Source: Owenia fusiformis
Lineage: Eukaryota > Annelida > Polychaeta > Sabellida > Oweniidae
Direction of reading: 5' to 3'
Length of the DNA stretch: 64,000 bases
Assembly (NCBI GenBank): GCA_903813345.2
Contig: CAIIXF020000001.1
Location: 32,344,556-32,408,555, forward strand
Part shown: in pieces, positions 1 to 13,080 of the stretch
How the letters are laid out: the number at the start of each line of letters is the position of its first letter
Position numbering within the stretch: position 1 is the stretch's first letter
Notes under the pieces: model-generated
The model's database searches: none
What the model saw: only the letters and a program-made list of their open reading frames with translations
Told to the model about the DNA's origin: nothing
Position numbers and translations under genes: made by a program

Positions 1-149
1 AGTTTACAACAAACAACATTTAAGGCCCCCTCTTAAAACAGACACAAACAACCACCTGTATTCACTTTGCCAACCACAAAAATAGTCTTGACACAGAACT
101 GCTCAATTTTTCAGTTAGATACAAGTACATTACACATTTTATACAGGCC
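1..149. other. No gene recognised
   Basis: Short AT-rich stretch before the first MITE. Nothing recognised. Confidence 0.5.
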
Positions 150-361
150 CAGGCCCGTAGCCAGAGGGGGGGGGGGGGGGGTCGCAGGGTTCGGGCGAAA
201 CCCCCCCCTGGCCAAAAATTCAAAATCATGCAGTTTTTCACCATTTTGAGCACTTTTCAAGTGATTTTAGCCATATTTGGGGCAAAATTGTCAAATGTGA
301 CCCCCCCCTGGAAATTTTTGAAAATTGAACCCCCCCTTGGCAAATCCTGGCTACGGGCCTG
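150..361. mobile_element. Small MITE with CAGGCCCGTAGCCAG inverted ends
   Basis: The left end CAGGCCCGTAGCCAG matches the right end CTGGCTACGGGCCTG in inverse. The interior has long G and C runs (for example 166-181) and repeated CCCCCCCTGG blocks. Similar short repeats are familiar from marine invertebrate genomes. It is non-coding. Confidence 0.7.
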
Positions 362-3160
362 AGGCCCGTACCTATCGAGTAACGATCCCCTCCTCTTGGC
401 CAACAATTCTTTCAAAATCATGCAGATTTTCACCATTCACATACATGTATTGATGTCAGAGCAATATAAGTAATACCTTAATCCCTAAGTTTTTTCAATT
501 TCTACGAAATGAGTTTTGTTCACTGATAACTAATCCGTTTGTTAGAGTTGATGGATTAATATCTAAACTGATTCTTCTAATTTCCACAAAAAATAATAAT
601 TTGCAAATTAAGTTTTTCATATTTATTTGATGGTATAGTGTCCCTCTTTCTATGATTAACATTGTGTAAAATTTGGATTGAATTGATTAACTCATTGGGA
701 AGTTAATTTTTTGATTTTTAATTGATGACTTTTCTTCACATGTTTACTCCATTGTTAACATTAATTTCTTCTAAATATTTATTTTGTAAATATGTTTCAA
801 ATAGAAATAGAACAATCAAAATAAAATGTATGTGTGACATTTGTAAGTATTATGGAGATGAGAAGGCCAGTAGAATGGTTAATCCTATTAACTGCCATGC
901 TGTGCATTCTTTGTTTTGTTTGGTTAAGTAATTATTCTGTTCAGATTGGAAAATACAAGAAAATAATATTTTTTAGAATAGAAAAACATTCTAAATAAAC
1001 TGCAATCATCATATTTGGATCTCACTTATTTCTAATTATATTATATTAATCTCTATATAATAGAGTATATTATGCTGATTATATTTTTTTCCTTCATAAT
1101 ATAATATAATAATTACAATACTGAATGGAAATACTGTATTATTACGCATCTTTTTACACGAATATCCAAAAATAAAACATCTTTTTATATATTATTTTAT
1201 TGATTTCACCAAGTGTAAGATTTTTGGGCTGATTTAGTGCGTTCTGTGCAATTCGAGGATCAAAATATATGATTTATGTATTTAAATAAAAATTGAATAT
1301 TGAGGCAATTATTTGGCACCTTCTGAGCGATTAAAGGATCAAAAAGTGGCAATCACATCAAAATACACCGTACATAATACATATGTCACCAAATATTACC
1401 TTCTACCTCGAAATGTCAGAAAATTCTTCAAGAAAGCAAAAAAGGTAGGTCCACATTATTTTAGGAGATATCTGGGGGGGGGGGGCTCGTGCCTACTAGA
1501 ATTGTATAGTATCTTCCTGTCCATTATATAAGGATGTCGCATAAAACCAAAACCAATGATCTCATACCTTTCGAAACTTCATCTACTTGCAATAGTCTAG
1601 CTACAAGCCTCTGCGATTCCCCCCTCTACTTGACTAAAAACCTTTTCACACATTTTCTCTCTTTGTTGGGCTTAGAGCTTGACTATACTTAAGGAGCTAA
1701 CTATTCAATGTTTTCGGAGGTCAAACCTTTTTTAGGGAAAACAATAGGTTTGGATACCTAGTGTCTTATAGTCCTTAATCCTACAAAAGAATTTTTAACG
1801 AAAATACTCAATCGCCTTGGGGTCGACGGATCGGAGCAAATGTGATCAAAGTGAACAAGGTATTACTGTAACATTACAGTAAGAACATACGATAATCAGC
1901 GTCTGCAATATTGTTATTACATCATCAAATGTTCAAAGTAGGTGCGTTACTCAGGTTCTATCTCTACTTATACATTATGATCTTCTTCAATCAAAGACAT
2001 CAGATTCAATGTTTCATGGTACCGGTGTAAAAGGGTAGGAGGTCCTCTCAAATTATGGTACTACTCTCCATTGATTTATATGGTGATCTCAATACAACTC
2101 TTTCCCTCATTATCTTATACGCAATCAGGGCCAGTAAGGGCCGTTAAGAAAGGGGACCATAATCCCTGGGGGGTCATCATTTCATTCACATCGGTATTGA
2201 AATGTCACAGCAAACTAGAAATCATTTTGCACCAATATGAATTGATAAGGTAACATGATAAAGTAACATGAGATCTCATAGATTTAAAGTTTTTTTCACA
2301 CTCACCCATCATTATGCAGTTTCTTAGAAACTGGCAAGAATTGTGCCCTTTCAAGTCATGTATCACATCCATTCATCCTTAAAGCGAACGGAACCATTTT
2401 CATGATTGTATCTGCTTCCATATGTTGGATTAGTAGTCGACCTGGTGGTTCAGTAATATGTTAAACTCCTATTTTATAGGCCATGCTAATGAGGGTATTT
2501 GGTTGGTTAATCAAACCCGCGTTGGCAAGTGGCACAAGCATGTTAATGCTGGTACAGCAATGGTTTGTTCTGCATACAAATAGCCTTCAATTCTCTATTG
2601 GCCATATTGGTTTAGCTTTAGAGAATATGCAAGGTCCCGCTCATCCCAGTCAATGATATTGCCCCTACATGAAATACTCCTACATTACGTACTGGGAGAC
2701 AAAATTCCTAACAGGAACACTGAAGGTAAATGCAAGATTTACTGGATGCATTCTACTCATACCCTTTATCACAATCATATACAGTAGAGTTTCAGCTCTT
2801 GTTTTGTTTCGAAGATTTGATGTCGCATTTTACATTCACGTATCACATCAGCATATATGTCCAGACAAAGCAACCCAACGGACTTTAGTGTGCTAGAAAC
2901 TCCATGGGAAATCCCCACAATATTTCTTCAGAATGTGCTCATAAGATAATGATATGTGACTTGTGATATTTTTTAATCATTTTATTTTAATCAATTCATA
3001 TCATATCATACAAAGAATATCATACAGTAAGAATTCAACAAGGTTATTCAATTTAACATTTGTGTTGAATATGTGACATTACTGACAAAGGATAGTGAGA
3101 AAATGCAAACATAGGACAGTGATCTTTTATAACATCACGAATCTACATATGCAAGATGTG
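362..3160. other. Intergenic, no gene recognised
   Basis: AT-rich DNA with only short, low-quality reading frames. An ATAATATA-rich patch lies at about 1040-1110 and a poly-G tract near 1476. No domain, RNA gene or clear repeat was recognised. Confidence 0.5.
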
Positions 3161-3164
3161 CCAA

Positions 3165-3365
3165 AAAAGTATCAATTATAAGTAATAGACGCTTTTTACA
3201 CATATGCTTTTTATAGATCAATCTCTTTGATTTTCTCAGTGATACGTCATTCAATTATTCATCAACTCTAATGATCTGAAGAAATAGTAATATATTTTGA
3301 TGTTTCTTTATTTCTGTGACGGAGGTATAGGTACCACAGGACCGACACAACGTTACATATTCTGA
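3165..3365. mobile_element. Solitary mariner terminal-repeat relic
   Basis: About 200 bp resemble the left inverted repeat of the element at 26928-28025: shared AGTAATAGACGC/AGTAATGGACGC, then CTTTTTATAGA, and GGAGGTA followed by GGACCGACA. No second end or transposase is visible. Confidence 0.65.
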
Positions 3366-3903
3366 AGCTATTTCAACTCAAACACATGGTGACAAAACTC
3401 AAAACACATTTAACAAGGTTCATTTTATCATATGATATATTATTTCTAGGTGTTATTTCATAATTTGTGTTTTCAGTATGTTGCCCTTGTTACCCACCTT
3501 CATGATATTTTAATGTACATTCTAGGTTGAATGCCTACTGTATACCAACTGAGGTGATCATGGTACTATTGTTGAGAACACATCTATTAAGGTTCATTTT
3601 TTCAAAAGATATATTAAGTTTTTAGTTTTTTATGATATTTTTTTCATGTTATCGTAGATAACATAGATATACACAGTCAGCTGATTGCCAAAGTTTTTCA
3701 ACATTAGCGGCAATTAAATAATATATACATTAGTGAATTAGATATAATATAAAATACAAAAGGTTTACATATATACTTAATTCCAAATCACTGAATCAAA
3801 GAAATCCCACGGGCGGGGATGATGACAAAAAGGAAAAGCAGAAAAATGAAGAAACGAAACCTATTGTCACAGACTTGATATGATATTAAAACTCATGTAT
3901 ATA

Positions 3904-4725
3904 TCGGGTGTCCCAAAAAATGAGACACTTTTTGCCAAGTATTTTCTCGTCAACTGATCCACCAAATTCACTGAGAATTTGTACAAATTAGCCTGAGAGT
4001 ATCATTAGCAAGTTGTAAAAATATAAAAAGAATCAAGTAAATATTCTGCGAGAAATAAGAAATACAAAATAGCATGTCAAAAATCCCCATACCGGAGCTC
4101 TTCGATGTGACGTCTATAGTGTTTGTACCAGCTATCAGGTGATAGCATTTGTTAATAAGTCAAAATAGCTTGTCTGTATGTCATGTCTACTTAATTCATT
4201 TCATTCTTCCAAAATATTCAAAATCCATTCATTCTCAAAATTCATTGGATGTGATATTGTTAGAATAAATACGGAAAGGTATTTTGTTTGAAAAAGGATT
4301 AATAAGTGAGATTTACATCGATATTGGTTATTTTTTACATACTGTCTTTAATTTAACAATTCACGCATAATATGAGGTCAATCTCTTACATATTCATAGC
4401 ACTAGCAGAAGATACCCTAAAGTGCCTCAAGTAAAGTTTTCAAATAATTTAACTCATCTATTGATGAGAAATCACTTGACAAATTGCTTCCCATTTTTGG
4501 AAGAAACGTGATGAAATTCTCATTGCATTGCTCCGGTATGGGATATTTTGACATGCTATCTTGAATTTCTTAGTACTCACATAACATTTACTTGATCTGT
4601 TTCATATTTCTGTACCTTGCTGACAATACTTCTAGGCTACTTTGTACAAATTTTCCCAAAATTTGGTTCATCAGTTGCCAAGAAAATACTTGGCAAAAAG
4701 TGTCTCATTTTTTTGGGACACCCGA
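3904..4725. mobile_element. TA-flanked MITE, TCGGGTGTCCC ends
   Basis: The ends TCGGGTGTCCCAAAAAA and TTTTTTGGGACACCCGA are inverted. Similarity runs about 190 bp inward, and the flanks are TA-rich. No transposase. It appears to have inserted into the LINE fragment to its right. A broken relative lies at 9559-9900. Confidence 0.85.
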
Positions 4726-4730
4726 TATAA

Positions 4731-5540
4731 TAACTAACAATATGAATTAAATCTTTATTTGTTGATGCATCTAAATCATCTTTTCCAGAAAGTAAAAATT
4801 GTAATTTATCATTCAAATTGTAGCTGTTAGACAGGTTTCCTAAATTGTAAGTATGAAGGCCTGCAATGAGGTTAATTCTTTCATCATGGAGCAGTGGGTA
4901 ATTTAAAAGAAATGCAAGGATGTCAATGGAACACCACATTTACACAAAGGGTCACTAATGTCATTAAAGTTATGTGCATAAAGGTGTGCTTTAAGTAAAA
5001 AGCCACACCTGGGTCTATTAAATGGTATTTCAAGATGTCTGGGTAAGGTTACATTCAGTTTAGTGGTTGGAATTAAAGAGACTGGGCTCTTGTGTTCTCT
5101 TACTAATCTTTTAAATCTAGAAATAGGTTGACCCATTCTAGTATCTGATGGCAAATAATTCAATAAAATTATAGATTGGAAGATGGTAGGTTTTTTAAAA
5201 GAGAAGCTAATATAAGTATGTTCATATTTCCGAAGTAAATCACAAATAAATGGAGGATTAAAGTTATACCTGCATTTAAAAGTAAACATGTTTAAGTGGT
5301 CAATTCTTCTGGTTGTTAACGGTTTCCAGTTTAAGAGTTTAAAGTTTTGATTGGAACCATGTATAGCCCCAGAAACCAGGCAAGCTGCTCTGTAGTGAAG
5401 TCTTTCAAGAGCTTGTAATTTCATGTTAGATGCTTTGTTGTAAATGACACCACAATAGTCAAAATGAGGCATAATGTAAGTATTATATAATATCTCTAAG
5501 TGCTGACTATTTAGAATTTTACTCAGTTTCATCACCGGTC
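4731..5540 (-). mobile_element. LINE (non-LTR retrotransposon) 3' fragment, reverse-transcriptase C-terminus
   Basis: The minus-strand frame 5535-4903 has the pattern of the C-terminal part of Jockey/CR1-like ORF2: LEILYNTYIMPHFDYCGVIY, LQALERLHYRAACLV, then CKCG and SLHF. The reading then shifts near 4915 into the frame carrying LLNYPLLHDERINL, matching the usual C-C-H-C tail. The 5' part is absent and the frame is broken, so it is inactive. A short 3' tail may continue on the far side of the MITE, below 3904. Confidence 0.8.
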
Positions 5541-6546
5541 TAAGGATTAATCAGGAAGTCTAGAAGTAGTTCCGACAAACAAAATGGTAGACATGAAATA
5601 TTTATAAGAATCTATGGTTTGAGCTTTATCATACTCTAACAAAGCAAGAAGTGCACATTTTCATGCTCCTTCGATGTTCCTTGGTAAGGTAAGATGATTT
5701 GTGGAAATTTTGGATTCTTGCAAATGTGTGACTGTTGTAATCCTACTCCTCGAAACTTTCAAAAGTTATTTATAGCCTCATTTCACAGTCTTAATGCTAG
5801 CCTTGGGGACCCATGCACCTCCAATTTATAGTTATGAAAAATGCGTTTAAATGTGAAGTTTCCTGTGACATAATTTTTTAGTCAGGAAATGCATTCAGAT
5901 CTGATACAAAATTTTGTGACTTTACCAAAAAATATGGCTGCCATTTTGTGTACTTTTGATTAACTTTAGCGTTACCTTAAAAAGTTTATTATCATAATGG
6001 TACATATGAATTCTCCGACAATTCGTTTCAGATATTACTAAGGCATATAAGGAAGCAGCTACAATGGAGATACATGTGATTATGTAACGTAAAGTTGCCA
6101 TCATTTCCATAAACACGTAGAATGATCATCATTTACCTTTTTATGCAAATGACAAAACATACACCGTGACATACACGAGTTAAGGCTTCCGTGCTAATCA
6201 GACATGAACGCTAATTTGAAGCATATATCTTAATTTATATGTTCTTTCCTGATTTGCCTCCTGAATTGGAACTTTTTCAAATATAAATGGTCGCTCAAAG
6301 TTCTATGATTAAACCATATCCAAAAATGTAATTATTTGATTTGTCAATAGCTGGTGATTCATGTCCAGCAAAAATTCACTTGAAGGTGAAATGTCAATAC
6401 CTTTCATATAATCAGAGTGCAAGGGGAGAGAGCAATACCAAAGGACCCCAACACACGATCAACTCATAAAACTCATAAAACGGCCATATAGCCATTCGGT
6501 ATATGACGTACATGTATATACCATGATGAAGCAAGATGCGTATATA
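5541..6546. other. Intergenic, no gene recognised
   Basis: AT-rich. No repeat or coding signal that I can support. Confidence 0.5.
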
Positions 6547-7612
6547 CAGGGTGATCATTAAATAAGATCAAAAGTGCTGAAATTTATGTAAACGTTTATT
6601 AATCTAGCTCATTTTCTCAGAGAATGTTGATCGTAGACTAATAAGTATACATTCACAAAAAAATAAATGTCATCATATTACATTCAATATTCTGCGTTCT
6701 ATGGTAACCATGGAAACTCATGCTGAGGGTATCAAAAAAGAAAGGAAATATTATGATGTTTTCTTTCCTAGTTTTATACTTTGGAAATACCACCATATTC
6801 TATTACATTCAATGTATTCTTGTACATTCTAATTTTTCTCAGAGGTTCATTTTAGGTGTTTTATATATTTGCCATTATATTCAACATATTTAAGTGACAT
6901 TTAATCCAGTCCGTGAACACATGTTTGAAGCCACCACACACTCACCACACACTCACCACACAGCATGCACACTCTGTCGAGTACCACCTTTTTCAGATCT
7001 TCCTTTGTCTTGAGAATTCTCCCCAGAATTCAGATTTTAAGTCCCCATAGAAATAAAAGTCTTATGTAGCCATGTCTTGTGTTTTTGGGCCCATTCCCAG
7101 TTTGGTTTGTAGTTGTCTGATCCCCATGCTGTCCAATTGCTTCTGTGTTAAAATTGCTGTAGTATGACAAGGTACATTATCCTAATGCAGGATGATGTGA
7201 TTTACCAACTCTGGTCTTTTCTTGCGAATGGCATTCAGACATGTGTTCATTGGATTAAACACCACCGAAATGTATTGAATATAAGAGTAATTAAATAAAA
7301 CACCTAAAATAAAGATCTGAGAAAATAAGAATGTACAAGAATGCTTTGAATGGAAGGACGTATGGTGGTATTTCCAAAGTATAAAACCATAAAGAAAGAA
7401 CACATCATAATATTTCCTTTCCTTTTTTGACTGCTCCGGGTACCCTCAACATGGGTTGCCATGGTTACCATAGAAATTTTAAATGTAACATGTTGAAATT
7501 TATTTTGTGGATGTATACTTATTAGATCAACATTCCGTGAGAATATGGGCCAGATTCACTTATATGTGTACAAAAGTAAGAGCAATTTTGATCTTACTTT
7601 ATGATCACCCTG
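6547..7612 (-). mobile_element. Mariner-like relic (TA-CAGGGTGATCA ends)
   Basis: CAGGGTGATCATTAAATAAG and CTTACTTTATGATCACCCTG are inverted ends, with TA flanking both. Minus-strand remnants read DFYFYGDLKSEFWGE, the mariner region around the third catalytic Asp. Frames are broken. A CACACTCAC microsatellite sits at about 6935-6962. Confidence 0.85.
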
Positions 7613-9319
7613 TAAGTATAAATGGGATACTTTGTATCATTCTTAGAGGTATTTAGGATTACACAGATAAACAATGTATTATATACCAACATATGGGGAA
7701 TTCGTTTAGCTTTAATAAGATATACTATTATGTGACGTATCTTCAATGTTGTAGAAATTGTGACAGTAATTGATTTAAAATCTAAAAACGAAGAATTTCA
7801 AGGAAAAGATGTCTAATGTGTCTCTTTATCTGTGGTAATAGCTCTCAATCTCAAAAAGACATTACTGTACATTATGTATGCCTTCCTGAAACTTTTGCTA
7901 CCAAGCATGAGTCAATCTAACCTTAATTTGCTTCGATATGCAATACGTAATCCACCTATCATGAAAATGAAATGAAATGATTTTGCATAGCAACCCTAAT
8001 GAGTATAGTAACAAGTCACTATGTTGTCACAACTTTATTCTTTACACAAATGACACTGATGATTTAGCGATGAGTAAAATAATGGGAAAATAAGGAGAAA
8101 TAAAGAATTGTACCTAAAATTATAGGGATTATGAAAAATTCTGCAATTTCAAAAGCTGTTTTCGAGGTAATGCGTCACATTTGAACTGCATAAAACAACG
8201 AATTGTTTGATTTGAAATTTTGTATACATGAACAGAAATGCTCAAACTGAATACTCCCTAATTTTAATGACTTTTGGTTCATCATCTGCTCTTTTGAATA
8301 GAATATGTGTGAATGTCTCATTTTTATTTGCTCACCCTGTAAACATAGCTTAAATCTTTCATTTTGTTCCAAAAATGCAATATAAAACTCAATATCAATC
8401 TTATATTACACCCATTAAGAACATAATTTGTCGTATATAATATTGTTACTGGTTTGCCATTAATTCCATATTTTATCCCATGGGTATCACTGCATAAGTG
8501 ATATTCATGCAATTAAGAGGACGTGATGTGTCTCTATTGACATTTGATGGTTATATTGAATATGTTGTACATTCACATATCCAGCTCATTTTATCAGGAT
8601 GGTCGCTCGTAAAGTTCGTTAGTAATTCCCATAACAAATGCTCCGAATCAATTTAACAGACCTTCGATGTCTGTTATATGAATCTCAACTTTAGTATTCA
8701 CATATTCACTCTTAGCTTTCACTTTTGGGTCTCATCATTTTCTATTAGGAACATTACTTAGCTATTGCGAACATAAGAGGAAAGGTTGATCTTTTGGAAC
8801 AAACTGTATATTACCATGCGCACAATTTGCATCCTAACTGATTATGATTAAGTTTAAACACTAACATAAAGTACGTATTCCCCGAGTATAATTGAAGGAA
8901 ATATGACTGTATTGTCTAATTCGATGTGTCTAGTGCTAATGTAGACAAAAGCAAGGTTTCTATCTACAGGTAATGGAAAGTGACAAGAGAGCCTGGCTAT
9001 GAATGTTAATCCAGACATCAACTAATCTAAGAAAACGCAATCTTATTTGGTTATTTTGATACGGCCATTGTTAAACATTAAGACCTCGTCCATGTATAAA
9101 GTACGGCTGGATGATGCACACCGCTTTTTTACGTCCATGTGCCCACTTACTCGCACTGCTCTCAATGATTTATGGTAAACCATATTAAATCTTTCTTTCT
9201 CAGGTTTGTGTCGCTCTCTTAGGCGATAAGGAAATGGCTCTGGTAAATAAAAGTTAACACTGGATTGATGTTTACAAAAACGAGGTGATAGACGTGAACA
9301 CGTTACATACATTCATATA
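7613..9319. other. Intergenic, no gene recognised
   Basis: AT-rich. One CACCCTGTA near 8335 may be an isolated MITE end. Nothing else supported. Confidence 0.5.
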
Positions 9320-9558
9320 CACTCCCCTCCATACGTTTGGCAACCTTAGCTCCCCCATTGAACTACGTGTTAAAGCCTCTTTACCTTTGAATTTTTATTT
9401 ACTTAACCTGCGATGAAAATGCTTATACTATTGATGAAAATAGATTGACTTTTGATACCTCCCAATTTTTCCATTTTTTCCTTAATTACAATAAGTCGAA
9501 AATTGATGATAAATTTGATGAAGTTTTGAAAATCGACATTCCTATGTTTACCAATGTA
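9320..9558. mobile_element. Half copy of the 15372-16245 MITE family
   Basis: It begins CACTCCCCTCCATACG and follows the left half of the 15372-16245 element closely (AACTACGTGTTAAAGCCTCT and onward) until the next MITE interrupts it. The right half is not found. Confidence 0.8.
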
Positions 9559-9900
9559 TCAGGTGTCCCAAAGATGAGCCACTTTTTGACAAGTATTATC
9601 TCGGCAACTGATGACAAATTCACTGAAAATTTGTACAATGTAGCCAAAGAGTATCGTTAGCAAGATACAAAAATATGAAAAAGATCAAGTAAGTAATATG
9701 TGAGTACTAATAAGATCCCATACCGGAGCAACACAATGAGAACTTCATCGCGTTTGTACCAAAAAATGAGAAGCAATTTGACAAGTAATTTCTCAGCAAT
9801 AGATGAGCCATCTTCTGCTAGTGCCATGAATATGTAAGAGATGGGACCTCGTGTTTCAGAATCAAAAACAGTATGTCAAAATGACCAATATCATGTAAAC
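9559..9900. mobile_element. Degenerate copy of the 3904-4725 MITE family
   Basis: It begins with AGGTGTCCCAAAGATGAG. It shares the TIR interior and also ATCTTCTGCTAGTGCCATGA with the inner part of the 3904-4725 element. Internally deleted, no right end. Confidence 0.75.
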
Positions 9901-9911
9901 GTCACTTATTA

Positions 9912-10560
9912 TGGCCTAGTCACATAGCCCGGCCGATGAGGTTACGATGAGCCAGCGATGCAATTTTCACCGAACTCGGCCGAACACCGGCCGGACATCC
10001 GTGGCGTTTGTTGCTTAAAACCGCATCGGTGGTAGCTCGGTGCAATTTTAACTTCGGAGTTAAATTTCACCGGGCTCTCACCGAGTTCCCTCATCATGTC
10101 ATCGCAGCCCCATCGTAACCACATCGGAAAACACGTCGGCCGGTGTCCCGTGCATCTGAGACAACCAGAGGACGAGGTTTTTTAACGGACAGCAGCCGAG
10201 CTCCGACCGAGCTCCGGCCGATGTGGGACAGAGCATCGGCCGGTCACTGTTCAAAGCCCGTTAACAACCCGGCCGGCGATCGCACGGTGTCCTGTTACCT
10301 GCTCGGGTACCGGCCGTATTCCTTCCGATGTCCGGCCGACCTCCGGCCGGTAGTTGCTGCCACATCGGCAGAAAAAAACTACCATTTTGAGACAGACTCC
10401 GTACGGTCACCGGCCGGTGTTCGGTCGGTCGCCTGAAGATGTCCGGACGGTCCGTTCACGTCACCGAGCTCTGCTTCCGATGAGGAGAGCTCGGTGGCAC
10501 CAAAAAAATCCACCGAGCTCTACCGATGCCGGACATCGGCCGGGCTATGTGACTAGGCCA
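9912..10560. mobile_element. GC-rich Harbinger-like MITE
   Basis: The ends TGGCCTAGTCACATAGCC and GGCTATGTGACTAGGCCA are perfect inverted repeats. TTA flanks both sides (9909-9911 and 10561-10563), as for PIF/Harbinger elements. The interior is packed with CCGGCCGAT, CATCGG and ACCGAGCTC words in both orientations and is far richer in GC and CpG than its surroundings. The reading frames inside it are composition artefacts. Confidence 0.8.
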
Positions 10561-10879
10561 TTAAAGGGGCAACAAGGCCTGTAGAAAAAATTCAAATAAT
10601 TTTACTTTTTCTGAGCTATCGGGGCAACATTTTACTTAAAATCTTCTTTGACATACCTATTTTCTTAAAATGTATGTATAAACTATCAATTTCAGCATAG
10701 TTAAGTGTAAATTCAGTTCAAGGTTCTATAAAGGGAGTCCCACTTATAGATTTCCTAGATCCACCACGTTTCAAGAGGAATATCAGCTGAAATAATATTC
10801 ATTCAGGGGGTTTCTTTGGAGATAATAAAATTGTATGTTAGTCTTGATGAAATATCCAAACTGTTACGCGGTAAACACG

Positions 10880-11335
10880 ATACAAATATATGTCATATTC
10901 CGCAACGAATATGGCATATTCACTTGCGGTGTATGACAGATTCACCTGCGGCAATATTACGTAATAAACTTATTCAATAAATCAAGGATTCATATATTAG
11001 TACTCGAGGCACTAACAGTATTGGTAATCCAGCATAGTTTTACATTTAGAGTCGATTTTCGCAACCAATCAAATCAAGGCTCCATGTATTACGTTTTCAC
11101 CTGCGGTATATGTCATACTCACCTGGGGTATATGGCATATTCCGCAAATGAGTATGACATATTCTGCACGTGAGTATCGGGTATTCACTGAAAGTAATGT
11201 ATCACATATTCACCGTGGAATATACCATACTCACCTGCGGAATATGACATATACCGCAGGTGAGTATGGCATATTCACCCGTATCACAAATACCGCGCAA
11301 CCATGAATATATGCCATATTCCGCGTAACAGATAC
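10880..11335. repeat. Cluster of TATGnCATATTCnCCTGCGG short repeats in both orientations
   Basis: Words such as TATGTCATATTCCGC, TATGGCATATTCAC, CACCTGCGG and CCGCAGGTGAGTATGGC recur about ten times on both strands, separated by unrelated bases. I see no clean ends. It could be a decayed foldback element. Confidence 0.6.
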
Positions 11336-11340
11336 CACTC

Positions 11341-12059
11341 ATTTTACACATTGTCAATTTAATGATCTTTTTTTGAATGGTAACAATATAATTTGAAATA
11401 AATAGTCTATATATATACCGTTCTCTATATTGTTTTAGAAAACACATCAGACACTTATTTTGTTCTTGGTATCATACGTTCGGAATGAAATGAAACATCT
11501 ATCCGAACCTCATTGGAACAAAATGACATAAACACAACGTGTATAGGTCTCTCAATATTGTAATTGTACAAAGGAAAGTTTGGTTGATTTCAAAAGTATC
11601 TTGTTAATGAAATAAAAGGTTTATCTTAATATTTATCTCTTTGGTTAAATGTTAAATTTTTAGATATTTTTTCTTGAATCATCCAAAATTTCCTTTGTAT
11701 AACTATAATACTGAGAGAACTAAGAAAATGTTGTATATGCAATTTTGTTCCAACAAGCTTCGGAAAGATATTTTATTTAATAAACAGTTATATAAAATAT
11801 ATATAAATTATTTTCGCATTAAATTGTTGTCAATCAGTCAACATTACATAAAGGGCCGTGTTTTTTACAGAATGTTTTCAATAATTGGTTTAAGAGAGAA
11901 ACATTGTTGGACTCAGTTCACCATATCGATACCAATCCTTTTGGAAAACAACACCTTCAAGGAAGTGGTATTAAGATGCTACAAATTGTTATATAGGCTC
12001 ATACCTTTTAAACAGGTAATGTGCCTATTTTTGAAGGAAAAGGGACAAAATATTATTTG
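11341..12059. other. Intergenic, one unexplained 128-codon frame
   Basis: A plus-strand frame at 11674-12060 is Lys/Ile/Tyr-rich. It has no recognisable domain, and its end overlaps a unit related to the 12500-12775 repeats. Probably not a gene. Confidence 0.4.
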
Positions 12060-12480
12060 AGACATGTTACTCACACACTGAATCAAATATGATAAAAACT
12101 TTAATTTGGGTCAATACTGAAGTGAAAAAAATTGCTTGCCCAGAAAACAGCATTTGAAGTTCAGAGATCAAAAGAAGTGAACTACCCATTTCCACACTTT
12201 TCACAAAGTGTATGCTTTACATAACTCTTGAATTAAAAGATGGCGTATGGTTGAAAATCCTATCAAAAATGGATATGAATGGATAATTTATGCAAACAAC
12301 AATGCCATCTTTCAATGGCATTGCTAAAACTTGAAATATATAAATTGATGGATCAAAAATATTTTCTCAAGATCTAGTGTCAACTCTTATGTGATCTGTT
12401 TGAGCTGTTTTTGGTGTCAAATGAAAGATCAGGTACTTAATTACTAATCCATTGGGAATACTATGAAGATCAAATGTGAG
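12060..12480 (+). repeat. Dispersed repeat, copy 1 (partner at 61453)
   Basis: Shares a long colinear match with 61453-61850 in the same orientation: TTACTCACACACT, GCATTTGAAGTTCAGAGATCA, TTTGAGCTGTTNTTGGTGTC and AAATGAAAGAT. No terminal repeats or coding capacity seen. Class unknown (SINE, MITE or another family). Confidence 0.75.
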
Positions 12481-12499
12481 ACTTCATTTACGCATTTTG

Positions 12500-12775
12500 T
12501 TCCTATAATGGTATTATGATGTTTCAAATTGTTATATAGGCTCATAGCTTTTAAGATCAGTTTGGTATTATATGTTTCAAATTTGTTAGACAGGCTCATA
12601 CCTTTTAGTATCAATATGGTATTATGATGGCACAAATTGTTACATAGGCTCGTACCTTTTAAGATCAGTATGATGTTATGATGTTATGGTGTTTCAAATT
12701 GTTATATCTCATACCTTTTAGGCTCAATATGGTATTATGATGTTTCAAGGCTCATACCTGATAGGATCATAAGTT
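12500..12775. repeat. Degenerate tandem repeat, about 55-65 bp unit
   Basis: Four to five units built from GGTATTATGATGTTTCAAAT, TTGTTATATAGGCTCATACC and TTTTA(A/G)GATCA. A diverged outlier lies near 11967-12015. Confidence 0.75.
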
Positions 12776-13080
12776 TCATGATGCTGATTTTTCATGTTGG
12801 CATACCTTAATTTGAAACTCTAATTAGAGAAATCGGGGCAGTAATATGAAGGACATTTACATTACACAGCTTACATACCCCATTCTCATTATACCACAGA
12901 TTATACCATCTTACAAAGTCTGTTTGAACGTGAAACAGTCAGTTCGAGCTTGACATTTCTATTTTGTGTAGAAAAATTAGTCATCTACTTTAGATAGCAC
13001 ACCATTTGGACTTCTAAATATTAGAATATACATGATTTTCCTAATTTGTACAAGGTTTCCTTCTGGTATATTGAATAACA

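Noticed and set aside
10143-10584. Two overlapping plus-strand frames of 76-97 codons
   Set aside because: They lie in the GC-rich MITE. Long frames are expected from few AT-rich stops, and no domain is visible.
11674-12060. 128-codon plus-strand frame
   Set aside because: Low-complexity Lys/Ile/Tyr composition, no recognisable domain, and its end overlaps repeat sequence.
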